Shown here: positions 16,912-24,532 of the stretch, in pieces
How positions within the stretch are numbered: position 1 is the first letter of the stretch
Layout: the number at the start of each line of letters is the position of its first letter
Source of the DNA: Mailhella sp.
Lineage (GTDB): Bacteria > Desulfobacterota > Desulfovibrionia > Desulfovibrionales > Desulfovibrionaceae
Direction: 5' to 3'
Assembly (NCBI GenBank): GCA_020024815.1
Contig: JAHHTE010000013.1
Span: 1 to 24,560, forward strand
DNA: 24,560 nt
Translations under genes and position numbers: made by a program
Notes under the pieces: model-generated
What the model was told of the DNA's origin: nothing
The model's input: only the letters and a program-made list of their open reading frames with translations
The model's database searches: none

Positions 16912-17978
16912 TGCAAGTTAAAACATATATTGGAAATAGTACAAAAGAAGTTTTAGAAGCAATAAAAGCAGAGCTTGGTCCTGATGCTGTAATTTTGTCT
17001 AGTCGTGAGCAAGAAAAAGATGGACGACGAGTTTACGAAATTACAGCTGGAGCTGAACGACCTGATCAAAATAAAAAGCAAATTATAAACAATGCAGCAC
17101 AAGCAGCAACTGGGGCAAATATTCCAAGTGGCTGGGACGATTGGCATAAGGAATGGGATAGATTAAAAGATCATATTTATTCTTTAATGCAACCAGCTAT
17201 GCATTGGGATAAATTAAGTCCTCACCAGCGAATTGCATTAGAATATTTACAGAGAGAAGGTGTTGAAAGTAATGTTATAGTAGAATGTTACAAAACATTA
17301 ATTTCTCCTAAGGCTGCTGATTTATCAATGTTAAAGGTTTTAGCCTCATTAGTTCCTGTACGTCCTTTTTCATTTGTAAATTATCCACAGCGTATTCATA
17401 TTATGGCAGGTCCTTATGGTAGTGGAAAAACAAGTACAGCACTTAGAATGGCATTTTTAAGAAAACAAGAAAGACCTCAACATAATATTGCCTTTATTAA
17501 TGCTGATAGTATGCGAGGTAATGGACGTTTAGTTTTACGCCATTGGGCTGATTTATCAGGTTTTCCATATTTTGAAGCTCCTGATAGAGATGCAATGTAT
17601 GCAGCTTTAAATGCCTGTAAAGAAGTAAATTGTATTTTTATTGATATGCAAGGGGTTGCAAAAAACGAAAAATTAGACGATAAATTACGAGTGCTTGGTT
17701 TAGATACTGTTCAAGCAAATGTATATTTGACGTTATCTCCTCATTATAGTTATTTGAAGGATTTACTTAGAAGGTATCAAAACCCTTATCCTACAAGTAT
17801 TGTTTGGACAAAACTTGACGAAGCAGAACATTATGCAGAACTTATAAATGTTGCTGTTTGGACAGGATTACCTATTTCTGCTTTATCTTATGGAGCAGAG
17901 TTACAAGGTACTTTATCACCATCTGAAGAAGCACAAATATGGCGTTTGATTTTAAAACATCAACTTCCAAAGGGATAG
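16911..17978 (+). CDS. flhF: Flagellar placement GTPase FlhF (divergent)
   Basis: SRP-family GTPase that in other bacteria marks the flagellation site at the pole. The 355 residues start with the canonical FlhF head MQVKTYIG and ELGPDAVILSSRE, then a linker and an N-domain. The GTPase domain has G1 GPYGSGKT (167-174) and G4 TKLD (300-303). The other signatures are weak: the usual DTYR...EQL box reads ADSMRGNGRLVLR (198-210), G3 DTAGR reads DMQGV (245-249), and the G5 TGQ loop reads SYGAELQG (326-333). Residues needed for hydrolysis in SRP GTPases therefore appear lost, while nucleotide contacts remain. ATG overlaps the flhA stop. FleN, its normal partner, follows 2 bp later. Confidence 0.93.
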   Translation: MQVKTYIGNSTKEVLEAIKAELGPDAVILSSREQEKDGRRVYEITAGAERPDQNKKQIINNAAQAATGANIPSGWDDWHKEWDRLKDHIYSLMQPAMHWDKLSPHQRIALEYLQREGVESNVIVECYKTLISPKAADLSMLKVLASLVPVRPFSFVNYPQRIHIMAGPYGSGKTSTALRMAFLRKQERPQHNIAFINADSMRGNGRLVLRHWADLSGFPYFEAPDRDAMYAALNACKEVNCIFIDMQGVAKNEKLDDKLRVLGLDTVQANVYLTLSPHYSYLKDLLRRYQNPYPTSIVWTKLDEAEHYAELINVAVWTGLPISALSYGAELQGTLSPSEEAQIWRLILKHQLPKG

Positions 17979-17980
17979 AT

Positions 17981-18802
17981 ATGGAATATACAAGTCAAAA
18001 TACTCCTAAAGTAATTTCTGTTACATCTGGTAAAGGGGGGGTTGGTAAAACAAATATTTCCGTAAATCTTGCTTGTTGTTTAGCAAAGGCAGGAAAGAAA
18101 GTTGTTCTTGTTGATGCTGACTTAGGTCTTGCCAATGTTGATGTTATATTAGGACTTACACCCCAACTTAATATATATGATTTATTTAAAGGTAAGGCAC
18201 TTTCTGAAATCTTATTTGATACACCTTATGGTTTTCAAATTTTGCCAGCTTCATCAGGTGTTAGTGATATGATGAGTCTTGAAACAGGACAAAAATTAGA
18301 ATTACTTGAAGCGTTTGATGATTTTGATGAGAAAGTAGATTATCTTATTGTTGATACAGGTGCAGGGATCCATGATAATGTGCTATATTTTAATATAGCA
18401 GCACAAGAAAGATTGGTAGTTTTAACAACAGAACCAACATCTCTTACAGATTCCTATGCATTGATTAAAGTTTTAAAACGTAGACATGGAGTTTCAAATT
18501 ATAGAATTTTAGTAAATTCTGCTACAAGTGAATCTATTGCAAAAGAAGTTTATACACGTTTATATTCTGCTTGTGATCACTTTTTGGAAGGTGTTAGTTT
18601 AGATTATATTGGCTTTTTGCCAAAAGATCCTACTGTACGTAAATCAATTATGGCCCAAGTACCATTTTGTATTGGTGAACCAGATTCTAATGTAGCAAAA
18701 GCAATGGAAAAAGTTGTAAATGCCGTAGAAAAATTTGATAGTTCAGGTTCTGCTGATGGAAATATTAAATTTTTCTGGAAAAGACTTCTTTTTAGAGGAT
18801 AA
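17981..18802 (+). CDS. fleN: MinD/ParA-like flagellar number regulator FleN (FlhG)
   Basis: Deviant-Walker ATPase of the MinD/ParA group that normally limits flagellar number together with FlhF. With this start it has 273 residues. It shows the Walker A motif KGGVGKTN (18-25), A' DADLGLANVD (45-54), Walker B VDTGAG (124-129), and a short basic-aromatic tail FFWKRLLFRG (264-273) like the membrane-targeting helix of MinD. ATG 17981 was chosen because AGGGA lies 5 bp before it and it begins 2 bp after the flhF stop. An upstream in-frame ATG (17939) would add 14 residues that overlap flhF. Fewer than 20 residues precede the P-loop, so the DQAxxLR helix that activates FlhF in other species is missing. 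Confidence 0.9.
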   Translation: MEYTSQNTPKVISVTSGKGGVGKTNISVNLACCLAKAGKKVVLVDADLGLANVDVILGLTPQLNIYDLFKGKALSEILFDTPYGFQILPASSGVSDMMSLETGQKLELLEAFDDFDEKVDYLIVDTGAGIHDNVLYFNIAAQERLVVLTTEPTSLTDSYALIKVLKRRHGVSNYRILVNSATSESIAKEVYTRLYSACDHFLEGVSLDYIGFLPKDPTVRKSIMAQVPFCIGEPDSNVAKAMEKVVNAVEKFDSSGSADGNIKFFWKRLLFRG

Positions 18803-18808
18803 CATTGC

Positions 18809-19558
18809 ATGCAGCCTTGGCTTAAGATGGAATCAGGAGAAATGGTTTTTGAGGATTTTTCTCCCCTTGAAAAAGAAATCATTATAAAACATTATTCTCC
18901 ACAAATACGATTTTTAGCTTATCGTATGAAAGTTAAGCTTCCTAAAAATATTGATATTTCGGAACTTATTAGTGCTGGAATTTTAGGGTTAATGGAATCT
19001 CTAAAAAAATATCAAGCTGACTTAGGAATTAAATTTGAAACGTATGCTGAAAATAGAATTCGTGGTGCAATGCTTGATGAATTGCGACGTTTAGATTGGT
19101 TTTCACGTGGCTTACGACAAAGAGTACGTCAAATTGATGAGGCTATGTGGCAACTTGAACAGGAATTAGGTAGAATTCCTAGTGTTGAGGAAGTACAACA
19201 AAGAACTGGTCTAAATGAAAAAGAAATACATCAAGGTATGGAGGCATTACAAAGCCAGTTGGCAATTCCATTAGATAGTATTGAAGATACGCTTGCTAAT
19301 GATTCTGATAGAAATGGAGAACCTTTTCATAATACTGTATTCAATGAATTAACTGAAAAAATGGCTCTTTTAATTGATAGATTGACAGATAAAGAAAAGT
19401 TGGTATTATCTCTTTATTATACGGAAGAATTGAATATGCGAGAAGTTGCAGAAGTTTTAGGTATAACAGAAGGGAGAGTTTCACAGTTACACTCACAAGC
19501 TATTTCAAGGTTACGGCGTGAATTTACGCATAAATTTGGAACTAGTGAGATTTTGTAA
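18809..19558 (+). CDS. fliA: Flagellar sigma factor FliA (sigma-28)
   Basis: Alternative sigma factor that directs RNA polymerase to late flagellar and chemotaxis genes. The 249 residues include region 2 with LISAGILGLMESLKKY and FETYAENRIRGAMLDELR (a hallmark of FliA), a region 3 with RQRVRQIDEAM, and region 4 with the helix-turn-helix MREVAEVLGITEGRVSQLHSQA. The ATG at 18809 is 6 bp after the fleN stop and has AGAGG about 10 bp upstream. Internal ATGs at residues 7 and 12 are possible but have worse spacing. No FlgM anti-sigma gene is in the window. Confidence 0.95.
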   Translation: MQPWLKMESGEMVFEDFSPLEKEIIIKHYSPQIRFLAYRMKVKLPKNIDISELISAGILGLMESLKKYQADLGIKFETYAENRIRGAMLDELRRLDWFSRGLRQRVRQIDEAMWQLEQELGRIPSVEEVQQRTGLNEKEIHQGMEALQSQLAIPLDSIEDTLANDSDRNGEPFHNTVFNELTEKMALLIDRLTDKEKLVLSLYYTEELNMREVAEVLGITEGRVSQLHSQAISRLRREFTHKFGTSEIL

Positions 19559-19578
19559 ATTTTAATGTTTAGAAATTC

Positions 19579-19599
19579 TAAGTATAGTCGATATACTTA
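19579..19599. repeat. Inverted repeat between fliA and cheY
   Basis: Perfect 8-bp arms TAAGTATA (19579-19586) and TATACTTA (19592-19599) around GTCGA. Without a T-tract it is not a convincing terminator. GTCGATAT (19587-19594) resembles a sigma-28 -10 element, but no matching -35 is found at the right distance. Confidence 0.4.
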
Positions 19600-19621
19600 A
19601 TAAATAGAAAATGAGGGAAAT

Positions 19622-20002
19622 ATGGCATACGATCCAAATATGTTAGTGCTTGTTGTTGATGATTTTTCAACTATGCGTCGTATTGTGAAAAACATTCTTC
19701 GTCAGTTAGGTTTTAATAATATTATTGAAGCTGATGATGGTACAACTGCTTGGGAAGTTCTTCAAAAGCAAAAAATTGATTTTATTATTTCTGACTGGAA
19801 TATGCCTCAAATGACAGGTATTGAACTTTTACGCAAAGTAAGAGCAGATGAAAAATTTGCTGATTTGCCATTTTTGATGGTTACAGCAGAAGCACAACAA
19901 GAAAATATTTTAGAAGCAGCACAAGCAAAGGTTTCCAATTATATTGTAAAACCTTTTACTGCTGATACATTAAAAAAGAAAATTGATAAAATTTTCCCCT
20001 AG
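19622..20002 (+). CDS. cheY: CheY-type chemotaxis response regulator
   Basis: Single receiver domain of 126 residues without output domain, as in CheY, which when phosphorylated binds the flagellar switch. All signature residues are present: the acidic pair D13/D14, the phosphorylation site D58 (SDWNMP), T88, Y107 and K110 (KPF). The N-terminal DDFSTMRR matches CheY proteins very well. ATG has a GAGGGA block close upstream. Its place after fliA supports a motor-binding CheY; no cheA or other chemotaxis gene is in the window. Confidence 0.93.
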   Translation: MAYDPNMLVLVVDDFSTMRRIVKNILRQLGFNNIIEADDGTTAWEVLQKQKIDFIISDWNMPQMTGIELLRKVRADEKFADLPFLMVTAEAQQENILEAAQAKVSNYIVKPFTADTLKKKIDKIFP

Positions 20003-20026
20003 TATTGAGGAATAAAAGGGGCTACT

Positions 20027-20779
20027 GTGTCTCAAGTAACTGAAGAAGTAACTAGAACTATTGAAACTGCAAATGCTGATAGTTTACCAGCACAAGTAAA
20101 TAATGCTACTGCTGAAGGAGTAAATCCCCCAAAATCTCCTGATTCTGAAACAGAAGAAGATTTTTTGGCGTTAGCTTCTAATAAAGTTGAGCTAGACTTA
20201 GAAGATGCTCCTTTTTTAAGTGATGATTCTGAAGCAGCAGAAGAAGCTAATGCTGCAGCAAAAACTAATAAGGAAGATAAATTAGAAGAGGAAGAGACTG
20301 AAGAAAAAGGATCTTTTTTTTCTAGACATAAAAAACTTATTCTTATTGGTGCTGGTGTTGTTTTACTTCTTTTAGTTGGACTTGGTGCATTAATTATTTC
20401 TAGTTTTTTAGAAGATGATGCTATTGTACAAAATGTTATTGTGGTTCCAGGTTCTGATGTTCGACAAGCTCCTGTTGCTCATCAAGTAAAGTTAGAACCT
20501 TTTGTTGTACAATGTACTGATGCAACAGGGAAGATTCATTTTTTACAAGCAACTTTTGTTTTGAGTACAAGCGATAATGCTGTTTTTCATGAAATAAGCA
20601 ATAATACGAAAGTTATTCGTGATGCTATATATTATTTCTTTGAAATTCAGAGTGTAGAAGTTTTACTTGATACAACTAATCAAAGAAAAATAAAAGCTGA
20701 TTTATTAGATGCAGTTAATGAATATATTGTTTCTGGTTCATTAGATGATTTATACATTGATAGTTATTTAATAAAATAG
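20027..20779 (+). CDS. fliL: FliL-family flagellar basal-body protein with acidic N-terminal extension
   Basis: FliL surrounds the stator units of the flagellar motor. The 250 residues divide into an acidic, probably disordered cytoplasmic tail (1-98), one membrane segment (about 103-127), and a C-terminal periplasmic FliL domain (about 150-250), recognised from LEPFVVQ, the beta-strand pattern, and the closing DLYIDSYLIK. Ordinary FliL proteins have only a short N-terminal tail, so about 100 residues is long. The start is GTG at 20027 with GGGG about 6 bp upstream. No in-frame methionine exists before the membrane segment, so a shorter ATG form is not possible. It lies 24 bp after cheY. Confidence 0.85.
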   Translation: MSQVTEEVTRTIETANADSLPAQVNNATAEGVNPPKSPDSETEEDFLALASNKVELDLEDAPFLSDDSEAAEEANAAAKTNKEDKLEEEETEEKGSFFSRHKKLILIGAGVVLLLLVGLGALIISSFLEDDAIVQNVIVVPGSDVRQAPVAHQVKLEPFVVQCTDATGKIHFLQATFVLSTSDNAVFHEISNNTKVIRDAIYYFFEIQSVEVLLDTTNQRKIKADLLDAVNEYIVSGSLDDLYIDSYLIK

Positions 20780-20798
20780 TTTTTTATAAGGAGGATTT

Positions 20799-21113
20799 AT
20801 GAGTAATGAAATAATTCCAATCCTTAATGCTCAACAACAAGGTATGGCTACAACTATTAGTAATATTGCTACTAGACCTGAAGTTATGAGTCAAGTATCA
20901 CAATATGTTTCAGCTCAAGTTGTTGAAGAAGAAAATAAAAAACTTGATAAAGTTGCTGAAGATGAAAATTCTTCATTAGTATCACGCGATAGTGAAGGAA
21001 AAAATTCCTTTGAAGGCTCACCAAAACAAGAGCATAAAAAAGAAAAAAATGTAATTACTTGTCCTTCTTATCATAATCCATTATCTGGTAAACTTTTGAA
21101 TACAAAGGTATAA
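20799..21113 (+). CDS. Small hypothetical protein in flagellar operon
   Basis: A 104-residue protein not recognised. No signal or membrane segment is seen. The first half (about 5-50) may be helical, with an AQQQG start. The middle is charged, S/E/K-rich and probably disordered. A single cysteine lies near the end (TCPSYHNP). The start has the strongest ribosome binding site of the window, AAGGAGG (20788-20794), 4 bp before ATG, which implies high expression. It lies between fliL (19-bp gap) and the coiled-coil gene (2-bp gap), so it is co-transcribed with flagellar genes. Confidence 0.7.
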   Translation: MSNEIIPILNAQQQGMATTISNIATRPEVMSQVSQYVSAQVVEEENKKLDKVAEDENSSLVSRDSEGKNSFEGSPKQEHKKEKNVITCPSYHNPLSGKLLNTKV

Positions 21114-21115
21114 TA

Positions 21116-21532
21116 ATGAATTTGGTTATTTTATCTGCAATTACTCTTGCAGAGTTTGCTTTAATTATTCTTGTTCTTGTTTTCTTTAAACGTTTAAAAA
21201 AATCAGAACAACTTCTTTTAGGTATGCAAAATAATCAAGATGAGTTAATGGATCGTATGGTTAGAAATGCTAATTTAGAGCAAGAGCTTGTTGCAACTTT
21301 TATGCAAAGACAAACAGAGCTTGAGCGTTTAAATATGGCAATGGAAGAACGAATTTTTATGCTTAAACGTCTTATAAAACAAGCTGATGAAATTAGCCGT
21401 TCACCTTATTTACTTCGTGAAATTATTATTAGTTCTAAGAAAAAAGGTATGACTAACGAAATGATTGCACAAAAAACAGGTATGGCTAAAGATGAAATTG
21501 AGCTTATTTTAAAAAAAGAAAATCTAGTTTAA
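21116..21532 (+). CDS. Membrane-anchored coiled-coil protein, DUF2802-like
   Basis: A 138-residue protein with an N-terminal membrane anchor (about 3-25), a coiled-coil (about 28-95), and a C-terminal helix-turn-helix-like segment (about 100-138) with the pattern KKGMTNEMIAQKTGMAKDEIELI. This layout resembles DUF2802 proteins found in flagellar and chemotaxis clusters of other proteobacteria. The C-terminal part is likely a small protein-binding domain, since a membrane-tethered DNA binder would be odd. The start is 2 bp after the previous stop without a clear Shine-Dalgarno, so coupling is likely. The function is unknown; family placement is from memory of the pattern. Confidence 0.68.
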   Translation: MNLVILSAITLAEFALIILVLVFFKRLKKSEQLLLGMQNNQDELMDRMVRNANLEQELVATFMQRQTELERLNMAMEERIFMLKRLIKQADEISRSPYLLREIIISSKKKGMTNEMIAQKTGMAKDEIELILKKENLV

Positions 21533-21587
21533 TATTGGGTTTTACATATTGAAATATTATTAAAAGTTAAGAAATAGTGGATAAATA

Positions 21588-24392
21588 ATGAGTAATTATT
21601 TATTATCAAAAAAAACTATAATTACTTGTCATAGAAATGCAGATTTTGATGCGATATGTAGTTTATTTGCTGTTTCTTATCTTTTTCCAAACGCTCAAAT
21701 TATTTATCCTGGTTCACAAGAAAAAGTTGTTCAAGAATTTGTAAATGAGATTATAATTCCTCTTTTTTCTTTTGTTTCTCCAAAAGAAGCTGATTTTGAT
21801 GATATAGAACGCCTTGTTATTGTGGACACATCACATACTTCACGACTTACTCACTTATCTCCATTATTTCAACAAGTTGGTTTATCTGATGATATAGATG
21901 AACTGCAAAAAGCAAATAATCTTGAAGTTATTGTTTTTGATCATCATCCACAAACAAATATTTTAAAAGATTTTGGTATAATTTCCATAGCAGGATCAAC
22001 TTGTACATTAATTTGTGAAGAATTGCAGCGATTACAATTTGATTTGCCCTGTGAGTTAATCCATTTATTAGGACTTGGTTTATACGCTGATACTGGTGCA
22101 TTTACTTTTAATTCTGTTTCTGATCGTGATGCAAAAGCGTTAACTTTTTTATTACAAAAAGGTTTTACTCCAGATTTTGTTACACCTTATGTTGGTCGTC
22201 AAATTAATAAAGAACAACTTTTTATTTTAAATGATTTAGTTGAATCTGCAAAATTTTATGATATTGCAGGGGTAAAATTTGCTCTTGCAAATGCAAATGT
22301 AGAAAATTTTCTCTATGATATTGCCTCATTGGCTCCTATGTTTTTAGAAATTTATCCTTGTGAAGTTTTATTTATGGTAACAACAATGGACGGTAAAGTT
22401 CAAGTTGTGGCAAGAAGCAAGGATAAAAATTATGATGTTGGTAAAGTTATGGCTTTATTGGGTGGTGGGGGACATTCCTTTGCCGCTGCTGCAACAATAA
22501 AAGATAAAACAATGCTTGAGGTAATTAGTTTTCTAGAAAGACAAATTAGTCTTTTTTCTCATACAGATAAGACAGTACGAAAACTAATGAGTGCTCCTGT
22601 TGTTGCATTGGATCAATATAAAACTATTGATGAAGCAACTGATACAATGATGCATTATGGTTTTAAAGCTTTACCAATTTTAGAAGAAAAAAATTCAAAA
22701 ATTTGTATTGGAATTTTAGAATATCAAATTGCAGCTAAAGCAGTAAAACATGGTTTTGGTACACAACAAATAAATGAATTTATGAATCGTAATATCCGTT
22801 GTGCAACATTAGAAACAGATTTACAAACATTAATGGATATTATTGTTGAAGATAGGCAACGTTTAGTTCCTATTGTTGCTTATAATTCTTTAAGTCAAGA
22901 TATTAATTGTGATGAAGATAAATTATGTTCCTTACCTATGATAGGTGTTGTAACAAGAACAGATTTAGTAAGAATTTTTCTAGATGAGCAATCAAGTTCT
23001 TTATCTAAGAAACAACATAGATTAACAAAAAGAAATGTGGAACGTTTGTTGCGTATTCATACGCCAAAAGAATGTGTAAAACTTTTGGAAATAGCAGGTT
23101 CTTTAGCAGAAGAACTTGGCGTTTCTTTGTATGTTGTGGGTGGTTTTGTTCGAGATTTAATTTTAGATAGAGAAAAATGGCGTTGGCCTAATATGGATAT
23201 AGATCTTGTAGTTGAAGGTGATGGGATAATGTTTGCTCATTGTCTTGCAAGTAAACTTGATGGTCGGGTAAGAGAACATAAAGAATTTATGACTGCTATT
23301 GTTTTGTTTCCTTCTGAAAGTTTAGAAGATGAGACAATGCGATTTGATTATGGTGCAACAGAATTACGTGTTGATGTTGCAACTGCACGTTTAGAATATT
23401 ATCAAAGTCCAGCTGTTCTTCCTACTGTGGAATTATCCTCAATTAGAATGGATTTAAATCGACGTGATTTTACAATAAATGCAATGGCAATAAAGCTTAA
23501 TACTTCTCAATTTGGTGAATTAGAAGATTTTTTTGATGGTCAAGGAGATATTAAGCAAAAACGGATTAGAATGTTGCATGCATTGAGTTTTGTTGATGAT
23601 CCAACGCGGGCTATTCGTGCTATTCGCTTTGAACAACGCTATGATTTTAGAATATGTACTCAATGTGAAAGATTAATTCGTAATGCTTTGGCTTTAAAAG
23701 TTATGCAAAAACTCGAGGGAAAAAGAATTCTTGTAGAGTTAGAAATTATTTTAGAAGAAGATTGTGTTTTAGAATGCATTTTACGTATGCAAGAATTGGG
23801 AATTTTAACAGAAATTCACCCCTGTTTAGCATTAGAAAATGATGAAGAAATTGATTTTGTTTCAGAAGGTTATAAAGTTTTAGAATGGTATAAAATGCTT
23901 TATTTGGAAGAAAAAGTTGATTTATTGCTTTTCTTTATTCTAATAATGACTAAAGGGGTCGTTGCTGAAGATATAAAAGAATTATTAGAACGTTTGACTG
24001 TCAAAGATGTTGATAAATATTTACAAATTCGTTCTTCGCTTATTACTATTTTGCCAAAAGTAGAAAAATGGTTTAAAGAAAATAGTAAGATGAGTGAATT
24101 ACATTTATTATTATCTTCTGTATCCATTGAAGTTATTTTGTATATGATTGTTCGTTTAGAACAATTACAAGGTGAAGAAATAAAAAAACAATTATCGTAT
24201 TATATCTATCAAGCTCGACATGAAAAAATTGAAGTAACAGGGGCAGATATTTTAGCTTTAGGTATAAAGCAAGGTCCTGTTATTGGTAAAATTTTAAATC
24301 AAGTTTTATTAGCAAAAATTGATAAAGAAATAGAAGGCTATGATGAGGAAATGGCTTTTGTAGAAAAAATTGTTAATAACAATTTATATTAA
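21588..24392 (+). CDS. DHH-CBS-CBS-tRNA nucleotidyltransferase fusion (CCA/A-adding enzyme)
   Basis: A 934-residue multidomain protein. A DHH phosphoesterase domain (about 8-310) has CHRNADFDA (14-22), VDTSH (about 80-84), FDHHPQ (about 118-123) and GGGGHS (about 292-297). A pair of CBS domains (about 318-465) follows. A class II poly(A) polymerase/CCA-adding domain has VVGGFVRD (about 516-523), the metal-binding DIDLVVEG (about 537-544), RRDFTINAMA (about 624-633) and DDPTRAIRAIRF (about 670-681), and ends in a helical tail. It adds CCA, or only the last A, to tRNA 3' ends. The DHH part may hydrolyse short RNA or cyclic nucleotides, and CBS domains may sense adenine nucleotides. It stands 55 bp after the flagellar operon; GTGGA is the only ribosome-site candidate. 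Confidence 0.92.
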   Translation: MSNYLLSKKTIITCHRNADFDAICSLFAVSYLFPNAQIIYPGSQEKVVQEFVNEIIIPLFSFVSPKEADFDDIERLVIVDTSHTSRLTHLSPLFQQVGLSDDIDELQKANNLEVIVFDHHPQTNILKDFGIISIAGSTCTLICEELQRLQFDLPCELIHLLGLGLYADTGAFTFNSVSDRDAKALTFLLQKGFTPDFVTPYVGRQINKEQLFILNDLVESAKFYDIAGVKFALANANVENFLYDIASLAPMFLEIYPCEVLFMVTTMDGKVQVVARSKDKNYDVGKVMALLGGGGHSFAAAATIKDKTMLEVISFLERQISLFSHTDKTVRKLMSAPVVALDQYKTIDEATDTMMHYGFKALPILEEKNSKICIGILEYQIAAKAVKHGFGTQQINEFMNRNIRCATLETDLQTLMDIIVEDRQRLVPIVAYNSLSQDINCDEDKLCSLPMIGVVTRTDLVRIFLDEQSSSLSKKQHRLTKRNVERLLRIHTPKECVKLLEIAGSLAEELGVSLYVVGGFVRDLILDREKWRWPNMDIDLVVEGDGIMFAHCLASKLDGRVREHKEFMTAIVLFPSESLEDETMRFDYGATELRVDVATARLEYYQSPAVLPTVELSSIRMDLNRRDFTINAMAIKLNTSQFGELEDFFDGQGDIKQKRIRMLHALSFVDDPTRAIRAIRFEQRYDFRICTQCERLIRNALALKVMQKLEGKRILVELEIILEEDCVLECILRMQELGILTEIHPCLALENDEEIDFVSEGYKVLEWYKMLYLEEKVDLLLFFILIMTKGVVAEDIKELLERLTVKDVDKYLQIRSSLITILPKVEKWFKENSKMSELHLLLSSVSIEVILYMIVRLEQLQGEEIKKQLSYYIYQARHEKIEVTGADILALGIKQGPVIGKILNQVLLAKIDKEIEGYDEEMAFVEKIVNNNLY

Positions 24393-24408
24393 TTATATTT
24401 TTTATTTC

Positions 24409-24437
24409 TTGACTTTATAAGTATTATTTTATATAAA
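24409..24437 (+). promoter_or_regulatory. Sigma-70 promoter of the tRNA gene
   Basis: TTGACT (24409-24414), exactly 17 bp, TATAAA (24432-24437), about 10 bp before the mature tRNA 5' end. It is close to consensus and well placed for a stable RNA. Confidence 0.65.
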
Positions 24438-24447
24438 TCTTTCTTAC

Positions 24448-24523
24448 GGAACCTTAGCTCAGTTGGTAGAGCTACCGGCTCATAACCGGTTGGTCGCAAG
24501 TTCAATCCTTGCAGGTTCCACCA
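24448..24523 (+). tRNA. tRNA with CAU anticodon (elongator Met, or Ile2 read with lysidine)
   Basis: A complete 76-base cloverleaf. The acceptor stem GGAACCT (24448-24454) pairs with AGGTTCC (24513-24519). The discriminator is A24520 and the CCA is encoded (24521-24523). The anticodon stem ACCGG/CCGGT encloses loop CTCATAA with CAU at 24481-24483. The T-arm GCAAG TTCAATC CTTGC is perfect. It is not the initiator: the first pair is G-C and the anticodon stem lacks the three G-C pairs at its loop end. Elongator tRNA-Met and tRNA-Ile2 share this anticodon; the CTTAGCTCAG and TTGGTCGC stretches resemble Ile2 genes known to me, so the identity stays open. Confidence 0.93.
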
Positions 24524-24532
24524 TTTTTATAA

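Noticed and set aside
17939..17980. Longer start for fleN
   Set aside because: It would overlap flhF by 40 bp and has no Shine-Dalgarno; ATG 17981 has AGGGA at 5 bp and begins just before the conserved P-loop strand.
18604..18882. Minus-strand open frame opposite the fleN/fliA junction
   Set aside because: It is a shadow of two conserved genes and codes for no recognisable domain.
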